In this document: piece after piece, positions 26,894 to 35,630 of the stretch
Layout: every line of letters begins with the position of its first letter
Numbering within the stretch: the stretch's first letter is position 1
From: Bin18 sp965200355
Lineage (GTDB): Bacteria; Desulfobacterota; Binatia; Bin18
Direction of reading: 5' to 3'
Assembly: GCA_965200355.1 (NCBI GenBank)
Contig: OZ241351.1
Coordinates: 3,596,001-3,660,000, forward strand
DNA length: 64,000 nt
Notes under the pieces: generated by a model
Told to the model about the DNA's origin: nothing
Databases searched by the model: none
Seen by the model: the letters and a program-made list of their open reading frames with translations, nothing else
Translations under genes and position numbers: made by a program

Positions 26894-27862
26894 ATGGATA
26901 TTCCCAAAGACAAGCTCCTGTGGATCTATGAGCGTATGCAGCTCATCCGGGTGTTTGAAACCAGGGTCAGTACTGAGTTTGGGAAGGGGAAAATCCCGGG
27001 CTTTGTACATTTATATGCCGGGGAAGAAGCGGTGGCGGTCGGGATTTGTGCCAATCTGACGGACGCCGACTATATGACCTCGACCCATCGCGGACACGGC
27101 CACTGCGTCGCAAAAGGGGTAGAGGTGCGGAGCATGATGGCCGAACTTTTCGGCAAAGCCACCGGGATTTGCAAGGGCAAGGGCGGCTCCATGCACATTG
27201 CCGATATGGACAAAGGGATGCTGGGGGCCAACGGGATTGTCGGCGGCGGTCCACCCCTGGCCTGCGGGTCCGGCCTGACCGCCAAAACGAATGGCACCGA
27301 CCAAGTGACGATCTGCTTTTTTGGCGATGGGGCGTCAGAACAAGGCACTTTGCACGAGAGCCTCAACCTGGCTGCAATCTGGAAGCTGCCGGTTATTTTT
27401 GTGGCCGAGAATAACGGCTATGCCGAGTCTACGCCGGCGCATTATCATTGCAGCGTCGAGAATATCGCCGACCGCGCCGCGGCGTATAATATGCCGGGGG
27501 TGACGCTAGACGGGAACGATCTGTTTGCCGTGTATGAAGCGGCCCATGAGGCGGTTGCGCGCGCCCGGGCCGGACAGGGGCCGAGCCTGCTGGAGTGCAA
27601 GACCTATCGTCACCACGGCCATTTTGAAGGCGACGCCCAGACCTATAAAATCGCCGAAGAAAACGAGCGCTACCGGACCGAACTCGACCCGATCAAGCGC
27701 TTCACGGACGCGGTCCTGGCTCGGGGTCTGGTGTCCGAAACCGAGCTGACGGCTATTGAGGCCCGGGTCAATACCGCGGTTGATAGCGCCGTCACCTTCG
27801 CCGAAGACAGCCCCTTCCCCGAGGTCCAGGAAACCTTTACTGACGTGTATGTGAACTATTAG
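26894..27862 (+). CDS. acoA: Thiamin-dependent dehydrogenase E1 alpha subunit (acetoin/pyruvate dehydrogenase type)
   Basis: 322 residues. The ThDP/Mg motif is ICFFGDGASEQGTLHESLNLA...FVAENNGYAEST (GDG to N spacing conserved), with HRGHGHCVAKG and KGGSMHIAD. Length and the lack of an extended N-terminus favour AcoA or PdhA of the two-subunit class. GAAGGAGG lies 6 nt before the ATG. The beta subunit gene follows 72 nt downstream, then an AcoX homologue, which points to acetoin dehydrogenase over PDH or BCKDH. No E2 or E3 gene is adjacent. Confidence 0.88.
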   Translation: MDIPKDKLLWIYERMQLIRVFETRVSTEFGKGKIPGFVHLYAGEEAVAVGICANLTDADYMTSTHRGHGHCVAKGVEVRSMMAELFGKATGICKGKGGSMHIADMDKGMLGANGIVGGGPPLACGSGLTAKTNGTDQVTICFFGDGASEQGTLHESLNLAAIWKLPVIFVAENNGYAESTPAHYHCSVENIADRAAAYNMPGVTLDGNDLFAVYEAAHEAVARARAGQGPSLLECKTYRHHGHFEGDAQTYKIAEENERYRTELDPIKRFTDAVLARGLVSETELTAIEARVNTAVDSAVTFAEDSPFPEVQETFTDVYVNY

Positions 27863-27934
27863 AAACCAGGAGTGAGGGAGGAGGAATTGGGGCAGCCCAA
27901 CCACTCCCACCCACGACCCTTGCGGAGAAACATT

Positions 27935-28948
27935 ATGGCAGAGCGAGAATTGAATTTTGGCGAGGCGCTGAATGAAGCCATGCGTCAGGAAATGCAGCGC
28001 GACCCGAAAGTGGTGCTCATGGGCGAGGACGTGGCCGGTGGAGCCGATGTCGATCATCTCGCCGGCGATGAAGCCTGGGGCGGCGTCCTGGGCGTGACAA
28101 AGGGCCTGGTCAAGGAGTTTGGTCGGGAGCGGGTTATTGATACGCCCATCAGTGAGTCGGGTTTTATTGGCGCGGCAGTTGGCGCCGCGGCCACCGGCCT
28201 GCGCCCCATTGCCGAGATGATGTTCGTCGGGTTCATGGGCGTGTGTTTTGACCAACTCCTGAATCAGGGCGCCAAACTCCGCTATATGTTTGGCGGCAAA
28301 GCCAAAGTCCCGCTGGTCATTCGGACCATCTGCGGGGGCGGCTACCGTGCCGCGGCCCAACACTCTCAGGTGTTGCATTCGCTGTTTACCCATATCCCAG
28401 GGCTCAAGACGGTTGTCCCCTCAACCCCGTATGACGCCAAAGGACTCCTGATTTCGTCGATCCGGGATGACGACCTGGTGATTTTCTTTGAGGACATCAC
28501 CTTCGGCGGCATTAAGGGCAGCGTGCCAGAGGAAGACTACAGCATTCCGTTTGGCAAGGCCGACATTAAGCGGGCTGGCGAGGATGTCACCATCGTGGCT
28601 ATCGGCAAGATGGTGCATCATTCCCTGGCCGCGGCGACGGCACTGGAAAAGCAGGGCAAAAGCGCTGAGGTTATTGACCCCCGCACACTCTCACCCTTTG
28701 ACGAAGAAACGGTTTTACGTTCGGTTGAGAAGACGGGCCGGCTGGTGGTTGCCGACGAATCGCATCCGCGCTGCAACGTGGCCACCGATATTGCGGCCAT
28801 GGTCGCAGACAAGGGCTTTGATTACTTGAACGCGCCCATAAAAATGGTATCCGCTCCACACACCCCGGTGCCGTTCAGCCCGCCCCTGGAAGATCACTAT
28901 TTGCCCAACCCGCAAAAAATCAGCGCGGCCGCCCTGGGGTTGTTTTAG
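27935..28948 (+). CDS. acoB: Thiamin-dependent dehydrogenase E1 beta subunit (acetoin/pyruvate dehydrogenase type)
   Basis: 337 residues of the transketolase pyrimidine-binding and C-terminal domains (VVLMGEDVAGG; VIDTPISESGFIGAAVGAA; TVVPSTPYDAKGLL; VIDPRTLSPFDEETV; AAPHTPVPFS-like SAPHTPVPFSPPLE). It pairs with the upstream alpha subunit to form the alpha2beta2 E1 that decarboxylates acetoin or a 2-oxoacid and hands the acyl group to a lipoyl E2. The ORF could extend to 27872 but the ATG at 27935 (GCGGAGA 6 nt upstream) gives the family N-terminus MAERELNFGEALNEAM. Confidence 0.88.
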   Translation: MAERELNFGEALNEAMRQEMQRDPKVVLMGEDVAGGADVDHLAGDEAWGGVLGVTKGLVKEFGRERVIDTPISESGFIGAAVGAAATGLRPIAEMMFVGFMGVCFDQLLNQGAKLRYMFGGKAKVPLVIRTICGGGYRAAAQHSQVLHSLFTHIPGLKTVVPSTPYDAKGLLISSIRDDDLVIFFEDITFGGIKGSVPEEDYSIPFGKADIKRAGEDVTIVAIGKMVHHSLAAATALEKQGKSAEVIDPRTLSPFDEETVLRSVEKTGRLVVADESHPRCNVATDIAAMVADKGFDYLNAPIKMVSAPHTPVPFSPPLEDHYLPNPQKISAAALGLF

Positions 28949-28958
28949 GACGAGGGAC

Positions 28959-29020
28959 GAGGGGTTGGGGATTGGGGGAAAGGGCAACCACAGAGGGTTG
29001 CCCCTACAGTCGAACCCCTC
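28959..29020. repeat. Nested palindrome between acoB and acoX
   Basis: Outer arms GAGGGGTT (28959) and AACCCCTC (29013) enclose an inner hairpin AGGGCAACC...GGTTGCCCCT (28981-29005). Intergenic palindromes of the GGGCAACC...GGTTGCCCCTAC type are dispersed in many bacterial genomes and behave like REP/MITE elements. It may also end or stabilise the acoAB transcript. Confidence 0.6.
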
Positions 29021-29040
29021 ACCTCCGCCCCCACTTGCTC

Positions 29041-30018
29041 ATGTCAGCCGTCGGTATTATTGCAAACCCGCGCGCCGGCAAGGACATTCGTCGCCTTGTG
29101 GCACACGGGTCCATTCTCGATACCCAGGAAAAAGTTTATATTGTCCGGCGGGCTATTCTCGGCATTCAGGGGGCTGGAGCGGACGAAGTGGTCCTCTTTC
29201 CCGACCCGGCCAATATCTTTACCAAAGCCCTGTCCGGGATCGAAAACGAACTGCGCCTTACCCCACGTTTTCTTGAAATGTCGATCTTCGATGAGGCCAG
29301 CGATTCAACCCGGGCGGCCCAACTCATGCGCGAGCAAGGGGTGGCCTGCGTCATCGTCATTGGCGGCGACGGCACAAACCGAGTGGTTACCAAAGGCAGC
29401 GGCAACATGCCGCTCATTCCGCTCTCAACCGGAACGAATAACGCCTTTCCCCAGTTTCTGGAATCCACCCTGGCCGGCCTGGCCGCCGGCTATTATGCGG
29501 TCCGGCACTTCTCTCCGGCAACCTGTACTCGCCCGACCAAGCAGCTCAACCTGTACCGCAACGGCGCGCTCGAAGACATCGCCCTGGTTGACGCCGCGGT
29601 GTGTGACTACCAGTTTGTTGGGGCCCGGGCCGTGTGGGAAGCCGAACGCCTCAAAGAGATATTTCTCACCCAGGGCCAGCCGACGAATATCGGTTTGGCC
29701 TCAATCGGCGGCAGTCTGTACCCCATCCGTCCGGCTGACGACGCTGGGCTGTATATCCGTTGCGGAGGCAATACGCGCTCAATCAATGCCCCCATTGCCC
29801 CTGGCATGGTGGTGCCCGTCTCTATCCAACACCATGAGCTGATGCAGCGTGGGACTCGGCTGCCCATTACCTTCACACCTGCGATTATTGCGCTCGACGG
29901 AGAGCGAGAACTGATTGTGAATGCCGACGACCGGTGGGAGGTTGAACTCTCGTGGGAGGGCCCGCGGGTACTGGATATTGAAAAGGTCATGGACGCCGCC
30001 CGTCAGCCCACCGGGTAA
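29041..30018 (+). CDS. acoX: AcoX-like ATP-NAD kinase-family protein
   Basis: 325 residues with the diacylglycerol/NAD kinase fold: GIIANPRAGKDIRRLV at the N-terminus and the nucleotide-binding VIVIGGDGTNRVVTKG near residue 105, then PLSTGTNNAFP. This is the AcoX family, found in acetoin-catabolic operons next to acoAB. Its exact reaction is not established in the family. Position after the E1 genes supports the AcoX assignment. Confidence 0.78.
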   Translation: MSAVGIIANPRAGKDIRRLVAHGSILDTQEKVYIVRRAILGIQGAGADEVVLFPDPANIFTKALSGIENELRLTPRFLEMSIFDEASDSTRAAQLMREQGVACVIVIGGDGTNRVVTKGSGNMPLIPLSTGTNNAFPQFLESTLAGLAAGYYAVRHFSPATCTRPTKQLNLYRNGALEDIALVDAAVCDYQFVGARAVWEAERLKEIFLTQGQPTNIGLASIGGSLYPIRPADDAGLYIRCGGNTRSINAPIAPGMVVPVSIQHHELMQRGTRLPITFTPAIIALDGERELIVNADDRWEVELSWEGPRVLDIEKVMDAARQPTG

Positions 30019-30047
30019 GCCGGCCCCAACCCAAGAAGACGCGCCGC

Positions 30048-31016
30048 ATGAAAATCGTTCTGTGCTCCACCCATTTCCCCCATTGTTCTGAGATGCTCCG
30101 CCACCATCTGCCGGATGACACGGTTATTGCCTGCCCGACGGAGGAGGTGTTGCGTGTCACGCGCGATGCCGATGTGGTTGTGCCGGCCATGCACCGCGTG
30201 GATGCGGCTATTATCCGAGCCACCTCGGCACGCATGATCCACCAGTTCGGCATTGGACTCGAAGGCGTGGATATTCCGGCGGCGACGGCACAAGGCATCT
30301 ATGTGGCCAATGTCCCAGGCCAGGAAGGGACGGGCAACGCGGCCTCAGTCTCGGAGCATGCTATTTTTCTCATGCTCGCCCTGGCCCGAAAATTTCCCCG
30401 GGCGGCCAAGAACGTGCGGAGCGGTGTCTTTGGCTCGCCTATGGGCAAGGGGCTGCTCGGTAAAACAGTCGCCATTCTCGGCGTCGGGAGTATCGGGACA
30501 GAGCTGGCCAGCCGCCTGCGCCATTTTGACCTGCGTCTGCTAGGGCTGAAACAACACCCCTCCGAGCGCATAAAAGAAGAATACGGCTTTGACTTTCTCG
30601 GCGGGCCGTCCGACCTCAACCACGTCCTGGCCGCAGCCGACTTCGTTGTTCTGGCGCTTCCGGTCACGCCCGACACGCGGAAAATCATCAATGCGCCGGC
30701 CCTTGCTCGCATGAAGAGTTCGGCCTACCTCATTAACGTTGGGCGCGGCCCGGTTATCGACCACGATGCCCTGGTGACAGCCCTGGCCAGTAAAGACATC
30801 GCCGGAGCGGCCCTGGACGTTTTTTGGGACGAGCCGACCGACCCGGCCGACCCGCTGTTTCAGCAGAATGTGATTGCCACACCCCATACTGCCGGCGTGA
30901 CCGATTTGTCATATAACGACATCGCGCGCGGCCTAGCCGCCAATGTCAACCGCCTGCGCGCCGGCAAGCCACCCCTCAACTGTGTCAACCTGGCAGCAGT
31001 GCAAGCGAAATTGTAG
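30048..31016 (+). CDS. D-isomer-specific 2-hydroxyacid dehydrogenase
   Basis: 322 residues. The NAD-binding Rossmann motif is VAILGVGSIGTELASRL (near residue 145). The catalytic Arg, Glu and His occur in INVGRGPVIDHDAL, DVFWDEPTDP and ATPHTAGVTDLSY. The N-terminal FGIGLEGVDIPAA is also conserved. Substrate (phosphoglycerate, glyoxylate or another 2-ketoacid) cannot be fixed by reading; it lacks the C-terminal ACT domain of SerA. It follows acoX by 29 nt and may share its transcript. Confidence 0.88.
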   Translation: MKIVLCSTHFPHCSEMLRHHLPDDTVIACPTEEVLRVTRDADVVVPAMHRVDAAIIRATSARMIHQFGIGLEGVDIPAATAQGIYVANVPGQEGTGNAASVSEHAIFLMLALARKFPRAAKNVRSGVFGSPMGKGLLGKTVAILGVGSIGTELASRLRHFDLRLLGLKQHPSERIKEEYGFDFLGGPSDLNHVLAAADFVVLALPVTPDTRKIINAPALARMKSSAYLINVGRGPVIDHDALVTALASKDIAGAALDVFWDEPTDPADPLFQQNVIATPHTAGVTDLSYNDIARGLAANVNRLRAGKPPLNCVNLAAVQAKL

Positions 31017-31049
31017 GAACGAAGGTCAGAACAGCCCCCTCACCCCCAG

Positions 31050-31072
31050 CCCTCTCCCGCCAGGGGAGAGGG
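31050..31072. repeat. CCCTCTCCC/GGGAGAGGG palindrome
   Basis: Nine-base perfect arms with a 5-nt loop, 15 nt before the ATG of the next gene. It almost touches the AAGAGG ribosome site and so could affect initiation. Related CTCTCCC/GGGAGAG palindromes occur inside coding ends near 10,120 (cusC) and 31,795. Confidence 0.6.
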
Positions 31073-31086
31073 AGCAAGAGGTCGCT

Positions 31087-31854
31087 ATGAGTGTCGTGCC
31101 ACCTATTCGTCTGATTGCCGTTGGAGCCCTGTTCGCTCTCCTCATAGGCTGCGACAGCCGGCCCTCCAAGCCGCCCCGCCAACCCACCCCACTTGACCTG
31201 TCTACGGTGGGGACGATTTCCGGGACCATCCATTTCGAAGGTCCTGTGCCGGAGCAAAGCGTTGTTCAGCTTGGTGGCTGGTCGGAATGTGCCGCCCAAC
31301 ACGAGGGGACAGTCTATGCCGACGATGTGATTGTCACCAACGGCAAACTGCAAAACGCTGTGGTGTATATCAAGGACGGGCTGGGCGAGCGGGTTTTTGC
31401 CGTTCCTGAAGAACCGGTTGAGAACGACCAGCAAGGCTGTATCTTTCTGCCGCGTATTATGGCACTGCAAGTCGATCAACCGGTTCGCTATCTCAATAGT
31501 GACCCCATGGCCCATAATGTCCACGGCCGGCCGCAAAATTCGTCAGCCTGGAATTTCAGTCTGGGGCTCAAGGGCACATCACGAAGCATAACCATCGACG
31601 CCGAGGAAGTCGGCATTGAGGTCAAGTGCGACATCCACGGCTGGATGCGGGGTTATGTGAGTGTGTTCGACCATCCGTATTTTGCCCGGAGTGCTCAGGA
31701 CGGGACCTTCAGGCTCCACAACGTTCCGCCGGGTACGTATACCATCGCGGCTTGGCACGAGCGGTTCGGCACGGTCTCGCAGCAGATAGCTCTCCCTGAG
31801 AGGGGAGAGGCAGAGGTCGGACTGACGTTTCCATCAGACCCGCCTCAGGAGTAG
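31087..31854 (+). CDS. Lipoprotein with a cupredoxin-like/carboxypeptidase-regulatory domain
   Basis: 255 residues. The signal peptide IRLIAVGALFALLIGC ends in a good lipobox. The mature protein shows a plastocyanin-like metal site spread as DPMAHNVH and VKCDIHGWMRGYVSVFDHPYF (candidate ligands His, Cys, His, Met), followed by FRLHNVPPGTYTIAAWHE, the carboxypeptidase-regulatory-like beta-sandwich. Such proteins are periplasmic electron carriers or copper binders; the role here is inferred. The ORF runs further upstream, overlapping the preceding dehydrogenase, but the ATG at 31087 gives the signal peptide. Its stop lies 4 nt from the convergent membrane-protein gene. Confidence 0.75.
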   Translation: MSVVPPIRLIAVGALFALLIGCDSRPSKPPRQPTPLDLSTVGTISGTIHFEGPVPEQSVVQLGGWSECAAQHEGTVYADDVIVTNGKLQNAVVYIKDGLGERVFAVPEEPVENDQQGCIFLPRIMALQVDQPVRYLNSDPMAHNVHGRPQNSSAWNFSLGLKGTSRSITIDAEEVGIEVKCDIHGWMRGYVSVFDHPYFARSAQDGTFRLHNVPPGTYTIAAWHERFGTVSQQIALPERGEAEVGLTFPSDPPQE

Positions 31855-31858
31855 TCCG

Positions 31859-32482
31859 TCACTCCTCTACCGGCCAGTCCTTGGCGACTTTTCCGCTGAC
31901 CTGGAAAATCAGGTGATAGGCCAGACCAAAGCCCAGCCCCAGGACAATAAGCAGCCACATCGGCCCAAAGGTAAGCGACGGATAATGCCCGGCGCCGGCG
32001 AACATCCCGAACAGCATGGGAACGGACAGAAAGGTATTGGTGCGAGAGGCCAGCAAGGCTCGTTTGGGCAGGGCCGGGTCCGGCGCTTCGCCCTTGACCG
32101 TTGCGGTGATAATCTGCTGCTGGGCCGGCCAGATAATGAACCAGACGTTAAACCACATAATCGTCCCGAACAGCGCGCCCATGCTGATCCACAGCCCCGC
32201 GCTTGACCCGAACAGGGCGGCATCGCCAGTAAAGCCGCTCCCCAACAGGAAATACTTCCAGAGAATCATCAACAGACCGGACAGAAAGGTGAACATGGCT
32301 CCCCAGCGAAACCACCACAGCGTGCGCGGCATCAGTTGCGGCACAACCTGTTTGCGGACCTCCGCTTCAAGCGCGCCCTGAAAGTGGGCGTTGATCAGAT
32401 TGAAATAGTACAGCAGTCCAATCCAGGTGATGCCAGCCAATAAGTGAACCCAGCGAAACAGGGCTTGGAGAATATCGTCCAT
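31859..32482 (-). CDS. Membrane protein, urate-oxidase N-terminal (PuuD-like) family
   Basis: 207 residues with about five hydrophobic helices. The N-terminus FRWVHLLAGITWIGLLYYFNLINAHFQ matches the haem-associated membrane domain first described at the N-terminus of PuuD urate hydroxylase, here as a stand-alone protein without the cytochrome c domain. Conserved His and Trp near the membrane faces are present (WVHLLAG; RTLWWFRWGAMF). Stand-alone forms are widespread and uncharacterised. It is divergent from crcB. Confidence 0.7.
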   Translation of the reverse strand: MDDILQALFRWVHLLAGITWIGLLYYFNLINAHFQGALEAEVRKQVVPQLMPRTLWWFRWGAMFTFLSGLLMILWKYFLLGSGFTGDAALFGSSAGLWISMGALFGTIMWFNVWFIIWPAQQQIITATVKGEAPDPALPKRALLASRTNTFLSVPMLFGMFAGAGHYPSLTFGPMWLLIVLGLGFGLAYHLIFQVSGKVAKDWPVEE

Positions 32483-32657
32483 GGTCTTCCCTCCGTGTGG
32501 TTCTTGCGTACTGTCACTAAAGACCCTCGGGGGTCCTGAGTCAATAACGGGTCATTCAGCTTGGCTCCCTGCCTTCTCAGGGAGGATACACAGGCATTTT
32601 TGTTATACGCTCTCCGCCACACAGGCGTGTGACGCATGGACGAGGGAGAAGAGCAGA

Positions 32658-33029
32658 GTGCAATATCTTCTGATTGGACTAGGGGGCTTTTGTGGGGCAA
32701 ACGCACGTTTTCTGGTGGCCAGTTGGGCGGCACGGCTCCTGGGAGCCAATTTTCCGTACGGGACGTTTCTCGCCAATATCAGCGGGAGTTTGCTCCTGGG
32801 CGTGACGCTCACCGTTCTGCATGACCGGGCGCTCTTGGCCTCCCCACAGCGCCACTTTTTCGTGGTTGGCTTTCTGGGGGCTTATACCACCTTCTCGACC
32901 TTCACATATGAGTCGATACAGTTGTTGCAGAACGGCAGCGTTCTGCTCGGTGTGTTGAATATCGTCGGCAGCGTTATGGTCGGTCTGCTGGCTGTTCTGT
33001 GTGGTTTCTGGATTGGCAGATTATTGTAA
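32658..33029 (+). CDS. crcB: Fluoride exporter CrcB/Fluc
   Basis: 123 residues with four helices and the Fluc signatures GGFCGANARF, YGTFLANISGSLLLG and FLGAYTTFSTFTYES (the TTFSTF phenylalanine box). It forms a dimeric fluoride channel in the inner membrane. The start is the GTG at 32658, preceded by GAGGGAGAAG; the ORF is open much further upstream without homology. I looked for a fluoride riboswitch in the 170 nt before it and did not see the conserved core. Confidence 0.92.
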   Translation: MQYLLIGLGGFCGANARFLVASWAARLLGANFPYGTFLANISGSLLLGVTLTVLHDRALLASPQRHFFVVGFLGAYTTFSTFTYESIQLLQNGSVLLGVLNIVGSVMVGLLAVLCGFWIGRLL

Positions 33030-33104
33030 ACGCGCGCGGCTTCCATTATCTATGCCTGACACAAACCTGTTCCGCAGGCCAGACCCGAGCGAGAAGGAAC
33101 ACCA

Positions 33105-34184
33105 ATGGAATATACTCCGCTAGGCTAGACCGAACCTGAAAACGTCACCGTTCGGCCAGAATCGGCGCTTGACCTGCATGTGGTGGATACCTATGTGCGG
33201 ACACGGCTGCCCAAGGCTGACGGTCCGTTGACGGTCGTACAATTTGCCGGCGGACATGCCAACCTGACCTATCTGGTGCGCTTTGGTCCGCACGAATACG
33301 TCCTCCGCCGCCCGCCCAGCGGTCCGCTGGCCGTAGGGGCCTATGACATGGCTCGGGAATTTCGGGCGCTGTCTGCCCTGTGGCCGGTTTTTCCACCGGC
33401 CTCGCGGCCGTATTTTTTTTGTGACGACACGAGCGTCCTAGGCGCGCCGTTTTTTGTTATGGAGCGCCGAAGCGGTCTGGTCATCCATAAAGACCTGCCG
33501 GCCGAGCAGCGTGGTCGGCCAGACGTGTATGCTCGCCTCAGTGAGGCCGTTGTGGATACCTTGGTTGACTTCCACGCGGTAGACCACCGGGCAGTCGGCC
33601 TCGAAACCCTGGGCAGACCCCAGGGTTTTGTCGAACGCCAGGTGCGCAACTGGCGCAAGCGTTGGGAGTCGGCCAAGGTCGCAGAACTCCCGCTTATGGA
33701 CGAACTCGGCCAGTGGTTGGCTGACCACCTGCCAGCTTCGCCCCCTCCGACCCTGCTGCATAATGACTATAAGCTCGACAATCTGATGGTTGACCCGACC
33801 GATATTACCCGGATCACCGCCCTGTTTGACTGGGACCAATGCACGCTCGGCGACCCCCTCATCGACCTGGGTCTGTTGCTCAATTATTGGACCCAGCACG
33901 ACGACCCACCGAGCCGGCGGGAGCTTGCCCAAATGCCCGTTTTCACCGGCTTCTTGTCCCGGGACGCGCTCGTTCAGCGCTATGCTCAGCGGAGTGGCCG
34001 CGACGTCGGCAATATCAGATTTTATGAAACCTTCGCCCTGTGGAAAACCGCGGTCGTGGGCATGCAACTCTTTGTGTTGTACAAGAACGGCCAACTCAGA
34101 GATGAACGGCTGAGCGATTTTGATCGCCGCACCGGCCTCCTGGCTGAGACCGCACATGCCGTCGCTCATCCCGGCCGGCTTTGA
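33105..34184 (+). pseudogene. Aminoglycoside-phosphotransferase-like kinase (ACAD10/YcbJ type) with an early in-frame TAG
   Basis: The kinase domain is complete: QFAGGHANLTYLVRF near the N-terminus, catalytic LLHNDYKLDNLMVD and metal-binding ALFDWDQCTLGDP. The natural start appears to be the ATG at 33105 (AGAAGGA 6 nt upstream), reading MEYTPLG and then TAG at 33126-33128, after which TEPENVTVRPESALDL continues in frame into the domain. The family N-terminus is expected across this point, so TAG has probably replaced a sense codon such as CAG. Reinitiation at GTG 33180 could still give a nearly full protein. Substrate unknown; relatives act with acyl-CoA dehydrogenases. Confidence 0.7.
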
Positions 34185-34225
34185 TATATGAGTCCGTATT
34201 CTTCGTTCATGGGCTGCGACCACGC

Positions 34226-34444
34226 ATGAGCAACGCACTGACACTTCTTGAACGATGCCTCCAGTTCAGTTGTCTGCTGGCCCTGTGTCTTGCTTTGAGC
34301 CAGTGTGCCCCGGCGCGCCCCGTTTCGCTCCCGCCGCCCACGCCTCAGCAACCCCGGCTCACTCCACCACCTCCGCCGCCGGTCCCACCAGTTTCGGCAG
34401 AAGAGTTGCTCAACCGGTTCAACACTACACTGGACCGGGCGTAA
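34226..34444 (+). CDS. Small proline-rich lipoprotein
   Basis: 72 residues. The signal peptide LLERCLQFSCLLALCLALSQC ends in a lipobox-like LSQC. The mature part is dominated by proline (SLPPPTPQQPRLTPPPPPPVPP) and ends in a short helix SAEELLNRFNTTLDRA. This could be a short envelope-spanning tether. No family recognised. A ribosome site is not obvious. Confidence 0.5.
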   Translation: MSNALTLLERCLQFSCLLALCLALSQCAPARPVSLPPPTPQQPRLTPPPPPPVPPVSAEELLNRFNTTLDRA

Positions 34445-34583
34445 TCCAGACCAAGTTCCGCCCGGTTCATTGCCCCCGGCGGGAACCCCCAGACGGGGAA
34501 CGGGATAGGAGCAAGTGCCGGTCTGCTCCGCTCATGCCTCGCATTGACAGGCCGTTGTGTTTTCTGAACCATAAGCAACCAGC

Positions 34584-35258
34584 ATGTCCGTCTACCAACT
34601 GACTCAGGAACTGGTCTTTCCTCATCCTGAATGGGCCGACCCGGAAGGGCTGCTGGCGGTGGGCGGAGACCTGAGTCTCAAGCGTTTATTGCTGGCCTAT
34701 CAACTCGGTATTTTTCCGTGGTATAGCGACGATTCCCCGATTCTGTGGTGGAGTCCGCCCCAACGCTGTGTCATTGACCCGGACGGGTTTCATATCTCTC
34801 GCAGCCTGCGCCGCCTGCTCCGGCAGGAACGCTTTGTGGTGACGTTTGATCGGGCCTTTGAAGAGGTGGTCTACGCCTGTGCGGCAACCCGGCTGCGGAG
34901 CGGCGAAGGCACCTGGATTACGCCCGCCATGCTGACCGCTTACTGTGCCCTGCATGAAGCCGGCTTTGCCCACTCGGCTGAGACCTGGGATGACGGTGAA
35001 CTGGTTGGGGGGTTGTACGGGGTGAGTTTGGGCCGCGCGTTTTTCGGCGAGTCCATGTTCAAACGGGTAGCCAATGCCTCAAAAGTCGCCTTCTGCCGCT
35101 TAACCCAGCAGCTCCACCAATGGCATTTTCAACTGATCGACTGTCAGATCGCCAATCCACACCTGCAACGGCTCGGGGCGTATGAAATTCCACGCAGCGT
35201 TTTTCTCCAGCGCCTGGCCGAGGCCCAGCAGTTCCCGACCCGACGCGGGAAGTGGTGA
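34584..35258 (+). CDS. aat: Leucyl/phenylalanyl-tRNA-protein transferase
   Basis: 224 residues with Aat signatures: FPHPEWADPEGLLAVGGDLS, the YQLGIFPWYSD box, ILWWSPPQRCVIDP, GEGTWITPAMLTAY and GLYGVSLGRAFFGESMF. The enzyme adds Leu or Phe to N-terminal Arg/Lys of proteins, marking them for ClpS/ClpAP. clpS and clpA, often adjacent, are not here. A GGTGAGA/TCTCACC hairpin overlaps the stop. Confidence 0.95.
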   Translation: MSVYQLTQELVFPHPEWADPEGLLAVGGDLSLKRLLLAYQLGIFPWYSDDSPILWWSPPQRCVIDPDGFHISRSLRRLLRQERFVVTFDRAFEEVVYACAATRLRSGEGTWITPAMLTAYCALHEAGFAHSAETWDDGELVGGLYGVSLGRAFFGESMFKRVANASKVAFCRLTQQLHQWHFQLIDCQIANPHLQRLGAYEIPRSVFLQRLAEAQQFPTRRGKW

Positions 35259-35273
35259 GAGTCATGTCTCACC
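35254..35273 (+). terminator. Hairpin at the end of aat
   Basis: Seven-base arms GGTGAGA/TCTCACC with a 6-nt loop overlap the aat stop codon. There is no T tract after it, so termination activity is uncertain. Confidence 0.4.
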
Positions 35274-35630
35274 AGCCATGCCCATGCTTGGGGGCTATCT
35301 CTGAGCGTATTATATTCCGGTAACGTTTCCGATGAAGGGGATACCATCGTGCAATCAGGCCGTGCGGGAACAAAGTAGTGGATTGTTCGGCACCCCGCAA
35401 AGGTCGCCGCTCAGGGGGCGCGGCGTGTGAAGGACGATAGTGGCAGTAGCGTTACGGAACGGCCTCACCCACCCGTAATATCCGGGATTTCAAAGACATA
35501 GGGGTCGCGCTGTTCGATCCGTGGGCATCTTCATAAGCTGACATTTTTCTTCACGCCAATCGGGCAACGCCCCCCTTGTGTCCCCATAGTCTTTTTGTCA
35601 TCCTTACCTGCATTCACGTCAGACAGCGTC
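35274..35630. other. Intergenic stretch without a recognisable gene
   Basis: About 350 nt with no ORF of convincing length, ribosome site or tRNA. Sequence from about 35,550 on is likely to hold the promoter for the structured leader that follows. It could be remnant DNA, since the next two genes are damaged. Confidence 0.5.

Noticed and set aside
32483..32657. Fluoride riboswitch upstream of crcB
   Set aside because: The conserved crcB-motif core was not found; only short unrelated hairpins are visible.
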